Positions 9,414 through 18,892 of a stretch of DNA of 64,000 nucleotides are shown here, one piece after another. Each line of letters starts with the position of its first letter. Position 1 is the first letter of the stretch. The translations under genes and the position numbers were made by a program. Under the pieces are notes generated by a model. That model saw only the letters and a list, made by a program, of their open reading frames with translations, did not search any database and was not told the origin of the DNA. This DNA is from Pontiellaceae bacterium B12227 (GTDB lineage: Bacteria; Verrucomicrobiota; Kiritimatiellia; Kiritimatiellales; Pontiellaceae). The stretch lies in contig JAROAZ010000015.1 of the NCBI GenBank assembly GCA_029432775.1, positions 1 through 64,000 of the forward strand. The letters run 5' to 3'.

Positions 9414-9867
9414 TGGAAAGTCCGAATTCCTCGTTCGCCAACAGTTTGTTTTCTTCGGTGATCAATCCGGCTTTAGAAGCCAGTTTTAACAGTTCCCGGA
9501 GCACCTCTTTCCAGTCGCTGGAAAGGATGCTGCGGCGGCCGACCAGGATCACATCAACGTCGCCGTTGAAGTAGGGGCGGAGGTGCCGATAGGCTTCGCG
9601 CATGCGGCGCCGGGCAAAGTTGCGCTTATTGGCACGAAGGTGAACCTTCTTGCTGGTCACCAGGCCGAGGCGGAGCGAAGCGCCTTCGCCTTCACGCAAC
9701 CATAATACCATGAAGCGCCCAACCCATTTCTTCTTCTGGGAAAACGTTTCCGAGAAGAGAGAGGAACGGGTGAGGCGCTGTTTCCTGGATAAACAACGAT
9801 CAAGCCCGCTTGAAGGCGGGCTTGAGTCGATAGAACGGTCCGACTCCCTCTGTTGGGGCTTCGGCAT
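9391..9867 (-). CDS. rnpA: Ribonuclease P protein component
   Basis: The 158-residue protein carries the RNase P protein core, including [26 protein letters not shown] with the RNR-like basic helix. It binds the catalytic RNA and helps process tRNA 5' ends. The start at 9867 gives an N-terminal polar extension of about 28 residues before SRKQRL, longer than in Escherichia coli. The C-terminus overlaps yidD. A dispersed palindrome (9509-9523) encodes SSDWK near residues 115-120. The RNase P RNA gene was not found in this window. Confidence 0.93.
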   Translation of the reverse strand: MPKPQQRESDRSIDSSPPSSGLDRCLSRKQRLTRSSLFSETFSQKKKWVGRFMVLWLREGEGASLRLGLVTSKKVHLRANKRNFARRRMREAYRHLRPYFNGDVDVILVGRRSILSSDWKEVLRELLKLASKAGLITEENKLLANEEFGLSNDRKQDH

Positions 9868-9879
9868 GTACTGTTCCAA

Positions 9880-10017
9880 TTAAACTGCGGTGAGACGCTT
9901 GCGGCCTTTCTGGCGGCGGCGTTTCAGGATGGCACGTCCATCAGCAGTAGCCATACGCTTGCGGAATCCGCACTTACGGGCACGTTTGATTTTCGAAGGA
10001 TTATATGTGCGTTTCAT
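9880..10017 (-). CDS. rpmH: 50S ribosomal protein L34
   Basis: A 45-codon frame translates to the unmistakable L34 sequence, starting [18 protein letters not shown] and ending [14 protein letters not shown]. It is the first gene of the cluster and ends 12 bp before the rnpA start. The ribosome site AAGGAA lies upstream. Confidence 0.97.
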   Translation of the reverse strand: MKRTYNPSKIKRARKCGFRKRMATADGRAILKRRRQKGRKRLTAV

Positions 10018-10052
10018 CGTCTAAATTTCCTTTGTGTTCTAAAAAGCAGGCT

Positions 10053-10080
10053 AAACTACCAATATCTCGGCGGTTGTCAA
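10053..10080 (-). promoter_or_regulatory. Likely sigma-70-type promoter of rpmH
   Basis: On the minus strand a perfect TTGACA box (10075-10080) is spaced 16 bp from TAGTTT (10053-10058), about 35 bp upstream of the rpmH start codon. Confidence 0.5.
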
Positions 10081-10169
10081 ATGCATTTGCTTCGAAAAGA
10101 AGCGGCTCAATTTCGTGAATCTCATGCCGTGAAATTTGGATTTCCGCCCTGAATGCGAAGGAGTTGATA

Positions 10170-10185
10170 CTGAATCATGATTCAG
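10170..10185. promoter_or_regulatory. 16-bp perfect palindrome, possible operator
   Basis: CTGAATCATGATTCAG is perfectly self-complementary and is bracketed by GATAC (10166) and GTATC (10196). It lies 51 bp upstream of the TSP3 protein start, in the gap shared with rpmH. Confidence 0.4.
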
Positions 10186-10236
10186 AATGCAATGCGTATC
10201 ATTGACACGCTGCCGGGAAGGTGTGAAAACTGACGC

Positions 10237-11745
10237 GTGAAAGCGAGCCTCTCCATCATCGGTTTCCTGTTTATAGGGGTTGGTGCATTTTCTTTGGCCC
10301 TCTCTGAGACCATCGAAGAAATGAGCATTCATGTGGATGAAATCCGAGCGGGAACGGTTGTTCTGCGCGCTGAGCTGCCAAATTCTTTTTCGAACAAGGT
10401 CGAATTCTATGCCTGTGAAAGTCTGGCTTCCAATGGTTGGAAAGTCGCCTCAGATCCGCTTGCGGGATGGCCGGATAATCAGGTCGAGTGGACCGACTCC
10501 TCTAATGGGCTGCATCAGGCGTCCTGTTTCTATCGTGTGGGCGATGCCGAGAGGGATTCGGACGGCGACTCCATTCCGGATGCGCGGGAAATAATTATGT
10601 ACGGGACCTCTCCGGATCGTGCCGATACGGATTACGACGGCGTGGAAGATGCCGTGGAGCTGGAAACCCCGGGGCTGGATGCAGGTAATCCGGATAGCGA
10701 CGGGGATGGCATTCCCGATGGCGAGGAGCTGCGTTGGGGCTGCGCTGATCCAACCGTTTTCGATGTGCTCTCCTCCGATGACGATGGAGATCTGCTCCCA
10801 TTCATGCTCGAATATTCGTTTGGGACCGACCCGTCTGTGCAGGATTCTGATGGCGATGGAGTGTGGGACGGAGTTGAGGTGGAGCAGGGGAGTAATCCGG
10901 CCGATCCGGCCGATGAAGGAAGGGCTCCGTCGACAAACGATTGGGTGGAGGTATCTCTTTCGTTGTCAGATATCGGAAGCGGCGAAGAACTGTTTGTGCT
11001 CCGAATGGGGGATCTGCGCATCCTTTCCGGCGAAGCCGGGCAGGTGTTCCGGTTTTCCAAGGGTTGGAAGTATGAGGCGGAAGTGGTACTGGCCGGATCG
11101 TGTGCTGAAGTTCCGGAGCGATCCTATGTGGCGGCCATTCAGGGGGTTGAGAGTAATACCGTTTTCATGAGCAGCCCGAATCAATTGCAGGATACCATGC
11201 CGGTAGAGGTTTTTATTCCCAAATTTGAATATTCAATTTATGTCGATCAGCCGGATCCTGGGAACCGGGATATAAAATACAAGGTGATTTCGTTAATTCC
11301 TCTTGATCTGTTTGTGGGGCACACCTGGTGGCAGCTCCGGGCGGAGCCGGCAGAATTTGTTGGTCAGTTTGTGAAGAGCGCCGATCGCGCCCGTTTCCTG
11401 AATATCACCACCGGTTTTTATCCGGCGGGTTATCCGGATGATGACTTAAGCAAGTCGACCCAGTCCACTCTTGCAGAGGTCTTCAGTCCTGAGGTTTTTT
11501 TCTCGGCCGATGTCATCAAAACCTATTCCGTCGATTGGCTCGATCTGTTGAATGCGCTCGACTTTGTGGTTGCGTTGGATGCAAGCCCCGGCATCTTTGA
11601 TCTGAGCCTGCATAATTGTTCAGATGTCTCGTTAGAGGTTGCGGCGCTTTGCGGGCATATCCTGCCCGATACCTATGGTAGCTGGTCCGGTGGTGGGGGA
11701 ACCAATCCCGCCGATCTGGGCGAAGATCTCAGAGCGCTTCCCTGA
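10237..11745 (+). CDS. Secreted protein with TSP3-like calcium repeats
   Basis: The 502-residue protein starts at GTG, chosen because it opens a good signal peptide (MKASLSIIGFLFIGVGAFS). Residues about 35-105 form a beta-rich module that resembles the C-terminal module of the other secreted proteins here (see findings). Four or five Asp-rich thrombospondin-type-3 repeats follow (DSDGDSIPD, DTDYDGVED, DSDGDGIPD, DSDGDGVWD), which usually bind calcium. Residues from about 225 to the end show no family I recognise. Two dispersed palindrome copies (10428-10442, SNGWK; 11055-11069, SKGWK) lie inside. Function unknown; extracellular or outer-membrane location is inferred. Confidence 0.75.
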   Translation: MKASLSIIGFLFIGVGAFSLALSETIEEMSIHVDEIRAGTVVLRAELPNSFSNKVEFYACESLASNGWKVASDPLAGWPDNQVEWTDSSNGLHQASCFYRVGDAERDSDGDSIPDAREIIMYGTSPDRADTDYDGVEDAVELETPGLDAGNPDSDGDGIPDGEELRWGCADPTVFDVLSSDDDGDLLPFMLEYSFGTDPSVQDSDGDGVWDGVEVEQGSNPADPADEGRAPSTNDWVEVSLSLSDIGSGEELFVLRMGDLRILSGEAGQVFRFSKGWKYEAEVVLAGSCAEVPERSYVAAIQGVESNTVFMSSPNQLQDTMPVEVFIPKFEYSIYVDQPDPGNRDIKYKVISLIPLDLFVGHTWWQLRAEPAEFVGQFVKSADRARFLNITTGFYPAGYPDDDLSKSTQSTLAEVFSPEVFFSADVIKTYSVDWLDLLNALDFVVALDASPGIFDLSLHNCSDVSLEVAALCGHILPDTYGSWSGGGGTNPADLGEDLRALP

Positions 11746-11811
11746 TTCTGTGCGATTTTACTTCCGCTCAATATTGCATTCCGCCCGCCACTCCGACACC
11801 ATGCGCGGACT

Positions 11812-12594
11812 ATGAAAAAAGAAATCAATCTCAGTGGGGGCATCGATCTGGATGCCGTAGTCGAAACTTCAGGCAGGCGGATCGACGGGCGAACAGCGGA
11901 TCAGTTGCGCCCGGTTAAATTCACCAAAAATTTTATCACTTCGGCCAAAGGGTCGGTTTTGATTGAAATGGGCAACACGCGGGTCATCTGCAATGCCAGT
12001 GTCGATGAAAATGTGCCGGGTTGGATGCGCTACCAGAAAGTGCCGGGCGGATGGGTGACTGCGGAATACAGCATGCTTCCGGGCGCCACGCAGGATCGTA
12101 CGCAGCGCGAATCCACTAAAGGCAAGATCGGTGGACGCACCATGGAAATCCAGCGCCTCATCGGTCGGTCGCTCCGGGCCGTGGTTGATCTCAAAAAACT
12201 CGGACGCCGTCAGATCTATCTTGATTGTGATGTCATCCAGGCCGACGGCGGCACGCGCACGGCATCCATTACCGGGGCTTATGTTGCCCTCAAACTCGCT
12301 ATCAAGCGCCTCATGGATGAGGGCCTGCTGAAAGAGGATCCGGTAACGGAAGGGCTTGCGGCCATCAGCTGCGGTATTCATAAAGAGACGCCGATTCTGG
12401 ACCTCTGCTATCTGGAAGACTCCGCCGCCGAAGTGGACGCAAACTTTGTCATGACTGCATCCGGAAAAATTATCGAAGTGCAGGGTACCGCCGAGGGCGC
12501 GCCGTTCAGCAAAAATGAACTCCTGGAAATGATGGAGCTGGCCGAAAAGGGGATTGGCGAGCTTGTGGTTATGCAGAAAGAGGCCATTGGCTGA
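11812..12594 (+). CDS. rph: Ribonuclease PH
   Basis: The 260-residue protein matches RNase PH throughout: [21 protein letters not shown], the RQRE-like phosphate-binding region ([20 protein letters not shown] replaces the usual form), [19 protein letters not shown] and DLCYLEDS. It trims tRNA 3' ends phosphorolytically. The N-terminus carries about 20 residues before the usual start (RxDGR). A dispersed palindrome starts 2 nt after the stop codon. Confidence 0.95.
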   Translation: MKKEINLSGGIDLDAVVETSGRRIDGRTADQLRPVKFTKNFITSAKGSVLIEMGNTRVICNASVDENVPGWMRYQKVPGGWVTAEYSMLPGATQDRTQRESTKGKIGGRTMEIQRLIGRSLRAVVDLKKLGRRQIYLDCDVIQADGGTRTASITGAYVALKLAIKRLMDEGLLKEDPVTEGLAAISCGIHKETPILDLCYLEDSAAEVDANFVMTASGKIIEVQGTAEGAPFSKNELLEMMELAEKGIGELVVMQKEAIG

Positions 12595-12595
12595 T

Positions 12596-12610
12596 TTCCA
12601 CGGTCTGGAA
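12596..12610. repeat. Dispersed palindrome, 3' of rph
   Basis: TTCCACGGTCTGGAA begins one base after the rph TGA codon. Confidence 0.9.
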
Positions 12611-12670
12611 TTTACAGGGGTGTTGGATTGGGGTAGGAAAGACGCAGTTTAAATCATTAGAGGTAACATT

Positions 12671-13183
12671 ATGAAAATTTTAATCGCCTATTCCAGCAAA
12701 ACCGGTAACACCCGAAAACTGGCGGAAGCGCTTCATCTGGCCCTGCCGAATGCGGACCTCTGCCCGATGGGCAGTGTGCCGAATCTTGAACAGTACGATA
12801 TGGTTTTTGCCGGTTTCTGGGTTGAAGCCGGGAATGCCTGTCAGGACGCGATTAAGTGTCTGAAAAGACTGGGCGGAAAACCGGTTGCTCTGTTTGCCAC
12901 ATTGGGAGCATATCCCGACAGCCGGCACGCGGCCGACAGTCTCGCCGCTGCGGCCAAAGAAATCCCGAACGGCAAAGTGGTAGATTCTTTTATCTGCCAG
13001 GGTGCCATCGATCCGAATATGATCGAGTGGATGGAAAAGCTGCCGAAGGAAGATGAAAATGCACCGGACGATTCCCGCCGGCAGCTCTGGAAGGATGCTG
13101 CAACGCATCCGGATGATAACGATCTGCAGGCGGTTTCCGACTGGGCCGTGGCTGCGCTCGAAAAGCAGCAGGCTTTGGTATAG
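12671..13183 (+). CDS. Flavodoxin family protein
   Basis: The 170-residue product starts with the flavodoxin FMN phosphate-binding loop, MKILIAYSSKTGNTRKLAEAL, preceded by a GAGGTAA ribosome site. The rest follows a flavodoxin-like alpha/beta fold with a second flavin loop (FATLGAYPDSRHA). The C-terminal 50 residues are acidic and helical. It is a likely FMN electron carrier; its partner is not evident from neighbours (rph upstream, convergent icd downstream). Related short flavodoxins occur in several anaerobes, so a more precise name is not justified. Confidence 0.8.
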   Translation: MKILIAYSSKTGNTRKLAEALHLALPNADLCPMGSVPNLEQYDMVFAGFWVEAGNACQDAIKCLKRLGGKPVALFATLGAYPDSRHAADSLAAAAKEIPNGKVVDSFICQGAIDPNMIEWMEKLPKEDENAPDDSRRQLWKDAATHPDDNDLQAVSDWAVAALEKQQALV

Positions 13184-13185
13184 AT

Positions 13186-13200
13186 TTCCAGACGTTGGAA
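13186..13200. repeat. Dispersed palindrome, 3' of the flavodoxin gene
   Basis: TTCCAGACGTTGGAA starts 3 nt after the stop and 5 nt before the terminator region. Confidence 0.9.
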
Positions 13201-13204
13201 AAAG

Positions 13205-13239
13205 AAAAGGCGCGGCCCTGAGCGGTCCGCGCCTTTTTT
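13205..13239. terminator. Bidirectional terminator between flavodoxin and icd
   Basis: Stem GGCGCGG/CCGCGCC (extended by GG/CC with one mismatch), with AAAA on the left and six T on the right, so it can serve both convergent genes. It is flanked on each side by a dispersed palindrome copy. Confidence 0.85.
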
Positions 13240-13241
13240 GT

Positions 13242-13256
13242 TTCCAATGATTGGAA
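13242..13256. repeat. Dispersed palindrome, 3' of icd
   Basis: TTCCAATGATTGGAA ends 1 bp before the icd stop codon on the other strand, with the bidirectional terminator on its far side. Confidence 0.9.
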
Positions 13257-13257
13257 G

Positions 13258-14520
13258 CTACATATTGGCCACCACCGCGTCGGCAAATTCCGAGCAGGTC
13301 AGTAGGGTGGCATCGTCCATCATATGCGAGAAATCGCCGGTAACGGTTTTATTCTGAATGGTCTTGTCTACCGCATTCAGCACCAGATCCGCGGCTTCCG
13401 TCCAGGGCAGATAGCGCAGGAGCATTTCGCCTGAGAGCACGAGTGAGCACGGGTTCACTTTGTTCTGGCCGGCAATGTCGGGGGCGGTGCCGTGCGTGGC
13501 TTCAAAGACGGCCTTCCCATCGTTGTAGTTGATGTTGGCCCCCGGGGAGATGCCGATTCCGCCCACGCAGGCGGCAAGGGCATCGGAGGCATAGTCGCCG
13601 TTGAGGTTAAGTGTGGCAATCACATCATAATCCTGCGGCTTGAGCAGGATGTTCTGCAGGAAGGCATCGCAGATGCAGTCCTTGACCACGATGAGTTCGC
13701 CGGTGTGCGGATTCTTGATTTTATACACCTTTTCAGTGCCGTGATAGACCGCACCGAATTCCTCTTCCGCCAGCTCGATGCCCCATTTCAGGAACGCGCC
13801 TTCGGTAAATTTCATGATGTTGCCTTTGTGCACAATCGTAACCGACTTACGGTTGTTGTGGATGGCATATTCAATGGCGGCGCGGATCAGGCGCTGGGAA
13901 CCGCTTTTGGAAACCGGTTTGATGCCGATGCCGGAATCCTCCGGGAAGCGGATATTGGTAACGCCCATTTCGTTCTGCAGGAAATTGATCACCTTGCCGA
14001 CTTCATCGGACCCTTCGGCCCACTCGATGCCTGCGTAGATATCTTCCGAGTTTTCGCGGAATACAACCATATCGACCTGATCGGGGTTTTTCACAGGGGA
14101 AGGGACGCCCTTGAACCACTTAACCGGCCGTTGGCAGACATAGAGGTCGAGCTCCTGACGCAGGGTCACATTCAGACTCCGGCGTCCGCCGCCCGTCGGC
14201 GTGGTGAGCGGGCCTTTAATGGCAACAAAATATTCATCGATGGCTTTCAGGGTTTCATCCGGCAGCCAGGTATCTTCGCCATAAACAGCATTGGCTTTTT
14301 CTCCGGCATAAACTTCCATCCATTGGATCTTTCGGACTCCGCCGTATGCTTTTTCAACGGCGGCATCGATAATCTTGATCATGGCTTTGGTAATTTCCGG
14401 GCCAACACCGTCGCCTTCAATGAACGGGATAATCGGCTGATCCGGAACGTTCAGGTGCCCATACTCAACCATCGTGATTTTTTCCCCAGCGGCGGGAATT
14501 TTAATTTTTTCAAAACTCAT
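13258..14520 (-). CDS. icd: Isocitrate dehydrogenase, NADP-type
   Basis: The 420-residue protein matches the Escherichia coli-type isocitrate dehydrogenase: [15 protein letters not shown], the substrate-loop serine in [33 protein letters not shown], and [16 protein letters not shown] with the Asp-rich metal site upstream ([11 protein letters not shown]). It oxidises isocitrate to 2-oxoglutarate in the TCA cycle. The start at 14520 (MSFEKIKIP) was chosen over the longer open frame because family homology begins there. Confidence 0.95.
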   Translation of the reverse strand: MSFEKIKIPAAGEKITMVEYGHLNVPDQPIIPFIEGDGVGPEITKAMIKIIDAAVEKAYGGVRKIQWMEVYAGEKANAVYGEDTWLPDETLKAIDEYFVAIKGPLTTPTGGGRRSLNVTLRQELDLYVCQRPVKWFKGVPSPVKNPDQVDMVVFRENSEDIYAGIEWAEGSDEVGKVINFLQNEMGVTNIRFPEDSGIGIKPVSKSGSQRLIRAAIEYAIHNNRKSVTIVHKGNIMKFTEGAFLKWGIELAEEEFGAVYHGTEKVYKIKNPHTGELIVVKDCICDAFLQNILLKPQDYDVIATLNLNGDYASDALAACVGGIGISPGANINYNDGKAVFEATHGTAPDIAGQNKVNPCSLVLSGEMLLRYLPWTEAADLVLNAVDKTIQNKTVTGDFSHMMDDATLLTCSEFADAVVANM

Positions 14521-14601
14521 AGAATTTTCCTCAACAGTAAATATGAAATGGAATAAATCCGATAATGTTATGGATGTAAAGGGGTTTCGTTCGCTACCTG
14601 T

Positions 14602-14616
14602 TTCCAATGGTTGGAA
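14602..14616. repeat. Dispersed palindrome, 3' of dinB
   Basis: TTCCAATGGTTGGAA lies 2 bp downstream of the dinB stop codon, between dinB and icd. No terminator hairpin is seen next to it. Confidence 0.9.
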
Positions 14617-14618
14617 GG

Positions 14619-15929
14619 TTAGACTTTAATATTCAGGCGCGGGAGATAGAGGCGTTGGCGGTCGGTCTCGCCGGGCAGCAGGTTGAGTTTGCGCCAGGGA
14701 AGTTGGGCGCGGTCGCTTCTTGGAGCCTCGGAAATTTTGAGGGCGGTGCCGGTGCAGACTTTATGTTTGCCGAAGCGGGCGTTGATTTCGTCGATGGTTT
14801 TGGAAAGTTTTTCGAGTTTATCAATCTGCAGGCGGTCTTCAAAGAGGTCGAACTGGGTGTCTGCGGCCGATTCGAGCCGCGTGAGCCAGATCTGGGTGGT
14901 GCGGTATTCGCAGCCGGGGCGGTAAATCTTTGCGAAGAGTTCATTCACCATGGGAAGGACTTCCTGAGTGGAATCGGTGGCGCGGTTGAGTCGGGCCCCG
15001 AGGCCGAACTGCTGATAATTTTTCAGACGCAGGCTGATGTAAATTTCTTTGGTGCGCTGTTTGTGCCGGCGCAGGCGGATGAAAGCCGATTCCACGTTGC
15101 GGACGAGCTTGGCATAAACAAAGGCGCGGTCGGAGGAGGGCGTGGTGAAGGTTTTGCCTTTTCCAATGCTGATGTTGGCCGGCTTGGGATCGGGGGTGAC
15201 CGGCAGGAGGTTGACGCCCCGCAGTTCGTGCCAGATTTCCAGACCCGGTTTGCCCAACATTTTCTGAGCCCATTTTTCCGGGCGCTGGATAAAATCGTAG
15301 GCGGTTTGCAGTCCGTATTTGCGGAGCAGCTGAACGGTGTTGGGGCCGAAACCCCAGACTTCGTTCAGCGGGATGCGTTTCAGAAAAAGGTGAATATGCC
15401 GCCCCTGCACGGCGGTGATCCCATGCGGTTTTCGATAGTCGGAAGCAATTTTGGAAAGTCCTTTTGAAAGGCTGAGCCCGACGGAAACGGTGAGGTCGAG
15501 TTCTTTATGGATCTGTTCCTGAATTTTAAGCGCAATATCTTTATAGGACATGTGGTGAAGGCGCCGCAGCCCGGTGATGTCGGCAAAGCCTTCGTCGATG
15601 GAGTATTCTTCCACTTCCGGAGTGTAGCGGCGCATGATTTCGAACATGCGTTTGGAATAAATGCTGTAGCTTTCGTAGTCGCTCGGCAGCACCACCAGAT
15701 CGGGACACTTTTTACGGGCTTCCCAGAGGCCGACCCCGCGTTTGATACCGAGTGCTTTTGCTTCGTAGGAGGCGCAGGCAATAATGCCGCGCTCTTTGCC
15801 GCTGACCACAGGCTTCCCCTTCAGGTGGGGGTGCATGGCCTGTTCAACGGAGGTGAAAAAGGCGTCGCCATCCACATGCAGAATGGCCTGAGGAAACGAG
15901 GCATTCATGATGGGTTGTTCGTGGTTCAT
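14619..15929 (-). CDS. dinB: DNA polymerase IV (Y family)
   Basis: The 436-residue protein has the Y-family catalytic motifs: [15 protein letters not shown] with the first metal Asp, then [12 protein letters not shown] with the Asp-Glu pair. It also shows the RxxYK-type region ([15 protein letters not shown]) and the helix-hairpin-helix stretch [17 protein letters not shown]. It performs error-prone translesion synthesis. The C-terminal little-finger region is longer than in the classical enzyme. The start could also be the Met at 15908. No LexA-like box is recognisable upstream. Confidence 0.9.
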   Translation of the reverse strand: MNHEQPIMNASFPQAILHVDGDAFFTSVEQAMHPHLKGKPVVSGKERGIIACASYEAKALGIKRGVGLWEARKKCPDLVVLPSDYESYSIYSKRMFEIMRRYTPEVEEYSIDEGFADITGLRRLHHMSYKDIALKIQEQIHKELDLTVSVGLSLSKGLSKIASDYRKPHGITAVQGRHIHLFLKRIPLNEVWGFGPNTVQLLRKYGLQTAYDFIQRPEKWAQKMLGKPGLEIWHELRGVNLLPVTPDPKPANISIGKGKTFTTPSSDRAFVYAKLVRNVESAFIRLRRHKQRTKEIYISLRLKNYQQFGLGARLNRATDSTQEVLPMVNELFAKIYRPGCEYRTTQIWLTRLESAADTQFDLFEDRLQIDKLEKLSKTIDEINARFGKHKVCTGTALKISEAPRSDRAQLPWRKLNLLPGETDRQRLYLPRLNIKV

Positions 15930-15983
15930 AACTCAGAGGGTAACCCTTTCGGGCGGGTTGGCAATGCTTAGTTTGGCCGGGAT

Positions 15984-16013
15984 AAAAAAAGAGCGGGCCT
16001 GCAAGGCCCGCTC
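15984..16013 (-). terminator. Intrinsic terminator after the second autotransporter
   Basis: Perfect 9-bp stem GAGCGGGCC/GGCCCGCTC with a 5-nt loop; on the minus strand it is followed by seven T residues. Confidence 0.9.
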
Positions 16014-16043
16014 GACATTTTTTTCTATTTTCAGGCTGCTCTG

Positions 16044-18851
16044 TTAAAAGGCGTAAATAACTTTTGCTGACAGATTGTGCGAATTGAAATCCTCGCCGAA
16101 CAGTTCATCGAAATCGACCCGAAGCAGTACGTTTTGCCGGGCATTTCGCTTCTCCGCATTGAAGAAGGTAAAGCCGATTCCCAACCGGATGGTGTCCTCG
16201 TCCAGGAACGGATAGGCAATCAGATACTCGTTTGCTCCTCCGACCAGTTGATAGGAGATGCCATCGGGCTCGGGATTGAATTCGCGGATCCAGTGGGCGC
16301 GGCCTTCAATCTTGAAAGCGAAACTTTCCATTGCTGAACTGTTCAGCATGGCCACATTCAGGCCGAAGGTCCCTGCGAGAGAGTCTGCATCGAATTCATC
16401 GAAGGAACGGGGCACAGCCACGGAGCCTTTTTCTTCATAGGCTTCCTGCTGGTACGCGGTGTAGCGAATGGAGGCCTCGGGGGTGATGACGGTTCCAATG
16501 CCTGGAAGTTCGAATCCAATGCCGCCGCCCAGATAGGCACTGATGAGATGGGCATCGAATTCGCCATCGAGCTGGAACGGTTGTGCAGTATGGGATTCAA
16601 CACTGTTAAATCCATAGGCCAGTCCGGCGTCCAGATAGGAGTGGTTTTTTCCAATGGTTGAATAAAGCGCGGCCTGGAAGGCGTTCATATTTTGTTCCGC
16701 ATCGCTTGCGGTATCGATGGAGTAGTTTCCGGCTCCGCCACTGATGCCTACCAGAAGGGGGCCGTAGCTTTTATCCATTCCGATGACACCACCGTGCATG
16801 ATTGCATCGTATTCCGGGTTCAGGTCCTGTTGATTGCGGTGATAGAACTGGCCGTAATATTTGGCCCAGAAGCGCCAGTCGGTTTCGCCGTCTTCATCCG
16901 GTCCTGCGGCTCCTGTGGGAAGCCGCAGCTGTTCCCTGAATTCGGTGCCGCGGGAGAGGGCCAGACCGACGGCTGCATCGAGTCCCTGCTTGGCCACCTG
17001 AAAGGTGTTCATGGTCGTCAGGTAGGTTTCCTCAACGAGGGCCTGAGAGCCGGCAGCGCCCAGATTGTTGAGGATGACATTCATTTCCGGCGAAACCAGG
17101 TCAAGGGCAGGGTCGTCCAGTTCGGCGGCCAGTTCGGCGAGCTGTCCGGTGGCATCCCAGTAGTTGCTCAGCGAAAGCGTTGTGAACTGGAACGCAATAT
17201 CTGTTCCCGTGAATGCTTCCACATATGAAGTACGCCCGGTGATGGAAGAGTCTGCTGTAAGTGTTACGATGGAATCCAGATTGTTGGTGTTAACCAGTCC
17301 GCCGGACGTAATCAGAGTGACGGTGCTGCTTCCTGTTGAAAAGCCGGCCAGCGTAGCATCCACCTTCAGCGTGGAATTACTCTCAAAGGTCACCGCTCCT
17401 GCGGCATCCATGAGCCCACTGGTATTGGTGATGATCTGGAAGTTCAGTTCGGCTCCACTGAGGACGTCGATATCGCCTGCGGCCTCCAGGGTTCCCATGC
17501 CAATATCAAGTTCCGAGTCGGTGCCGATTTCCAATGCCTGGAACATGGCTTTGCTGTTTACGTCCAGGAGGGCAAAGCTTGAGTTTATGCTCAGATCCAG
17601 ATCTTCGGTGAAAATCATAGTTCCGTTGCTGACGGATACGTGATGGAAAGCGCCATCGTCGAGGTTGGTAATAGTAACTGTTCCTCCTACCTGAGAGATG
17701 TTCTGTGCAATAGAAATATTGGAGACCGTCACAAACTGCATGCCGTTGGTGGCCGTGTTATAAAGCTCTATTACGCTGAAGTCGCCTCCCATCAGGTCCA
17801 GATTGTTGATGCCGGAACCGGTGGTCTCGCTGTAAAGGCCGCCGCCGTTGTAGTCGCCGCCATATGAGGTCAGATGGCTGTTTTCAAGCCGGATGGCATA
17901 GGTGTCGGAACCGCTGAATGTACCACTGTAGTTTGTAATGGAAGAGCCGCCGACGGCATGCAGTCCGTAGCCGCCTGTGGTGAACTCCTCGCTCCCCTGT
18001 CCGGCTGCGCCCCCGCTGTACGTGCCGCTTCTTATTTCAAGCGTGGAGTTGGTTGCAAAGATGGCATCACCACCGGAGGCATAGGCAGAATAGCCGCTAT
18101 TTGCAGTTGCGCGGCCGCCACCGCCGCCGATGATGGTGGTGTTGGTGATGACTGCGGAGGAGTCGTAAAGCTCCAGTCCGTTTCCGCCGGTGGCACGGAT
18201 ATCTGCACCAGCCCCGCTGGCAACGCCGGCATTGCCGCCGGAAATGGTGGAACCGGTCAATTCGGCGTAGGTTCCGTTCTGAAGGATCAGACCGTCGGAA
18301 CCGGAAGCATTCCGGGAGGCTCCGGTTCCGGGCAGGGGAGGCCCGTTTGTGCTGCCGGAATCAGAGATGATGGTTTTTCCTTCGAAGACTGCGGAGGAGA
18401 CAAGTGCAGTTTGTACATTGGAGAAAATGCCGCCTGCACTGCTGAGCCAGCTGTTGGTTCCTATCGCATAGGTCCCGCCGGAGAAAGTTCCTTCATTAAT
18501 ATTCAGCGTGGTTCCATCGGAGACGGTCAGTGCTGTGGTGTTGGAGCCGGTCAGTATGCCGCCGGTGCCCGTAATGTCGAATGAAGTGAAGTTGTTGCTG
18601 ATCACGATGAAGCCGTCGACTTCCCTGTTCAGGTTGATTTTGGTCGTAATCGGATTCAGCACCGTCAGGTCAGAGGTCCCGTTTTGCACGGAGGTGATGG
18701 TTGCGCCGTTAACGCTGCCGTAAGCGCTTCCTGTGGCAATGTTGTTTTGTGCATATGATGCGGTCAGTGATAAAAAAAAGGTGAATGCCGCAAGCGGCAT
18801 CACCTTATTTCTACAACTGACCAACAGGTTCCGTGTTGAATGATTTTTCAT
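16044..18851 (-). CDS. Type V autotransporter, second copy
   Basis: The 935-residue protein has a signal peptide ending ASYA, a beta-helix passenger (about 30-600) with Gly/Ser/Thr-rich turns, and an autotransporter barrel from about residue 655 that ends in a terminal Phe (SAKVIYAF). The barrel resembles that of the 818-4456 protein: both have a GGGVVGMDK/GGVIGMDK segment and a late RAHW.HEFN/RAHWIREFN segment. An AGGAG ribosome site precedes the ATG. It lies 41 bp downstream of infC on the same strand with no terminator between, so read-through from thrS-infC is possible. Two exact dispersed palindromes (16493-16507, 17529-17543) lie in the gene. Confidence 0.88.
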   Translation of the reverse strand: MKNHSTRNLLVSCRNKVMPLAAFTFFLSLTASYAQNNIATGSAYGSVNGATITSVQNGTSDLTVLNPITTKINLNREVDGFIVISNNFTSFDITGTGGILTGSNTTALTVSDGTTLNINEGTFSGGTYAIGTNSWLSSAGGIFSNVQTALVSSAVFEGKTIISDSGSTNGPPLPGTGASRNASGSDGLILQNGTYAELTGSTISGGNAGVASGAGADIRATGGNGLELYDSSAVITNTTIIGGGGGRATANSGYSAYASGGDAIFATNSTLEIRSGTYSGGAAGQGSEEFTTGGYGLHAVGGSSITNYSGTFSGSDTYAIRLENSHLTSYGGDYNGGGLYSETTGSGINNLDLMGGDFSVIELYNTATNGMQFVTVSNISIAQNISQVGGTVTITNLDDGAFHHVSVSNGTMIFTEDLDLSINSSFALLDVNSKAMFQALEIGTDSELDIGMGTLEAAGDIDVLSGAELNFQIITNTSGLMDAAGAVTFESNSTLKVDATLAGFSTGSSTVTLITSGGLVNTNNLDSIVTLTADSSITGRTSYVEAFTGTDIAFQFTTLSLSNYWDATGQLAELAAELDDPALDLVSPEMNVILNNLGAAGSQALVEETYLTTMNTFQVAKQGLDAAVGLALSRGTEFREQLRLPTGAAGPDEDGETDWRFWAKYYGQFYHRNQQDLNPEYDAIMHGGVIGMDKSYGPLLVGISGGAGNYSIDTASDAEQNMNAFQAALYSTIGKNHSYLDAGLAYGFNSVESHTAQPFQLDGEFDAHLISAYLGGGIGFELPGIGTVITPEASIRYTAYQQEAYEEKGSVAVPRSFDEFDADSLAGTFGLNVAMLNSSAMESFAFKIEGRAHWIREFNPEPDGISYQLVGGANEYLIAYPFLDEDTIRLGIGFTFFNAEKRNARQNVLLRVDFDELFGEDFNSHNLSAKVIYAF

Positions 18852-18892
18852 TAAGGAACAACTCCTGGTCTATGATTTTGTTGCAATAAAAC

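Noticed and set aside
12596..12610. TTCCA-N5-TGGAA as the NrpR operator
   Set aside because: The archaeal NrpR site is GGAA-N6-TTCC, the opposite arm order, and the nrpR-gltB gap contains no copy of the dispersed palindrome.
14602..14616. The palindrome as a LexA (SOS) box for dinB
   Set aside because: It lies at the 3' end of dinB and the same motif sits next to many non-SOS genes.
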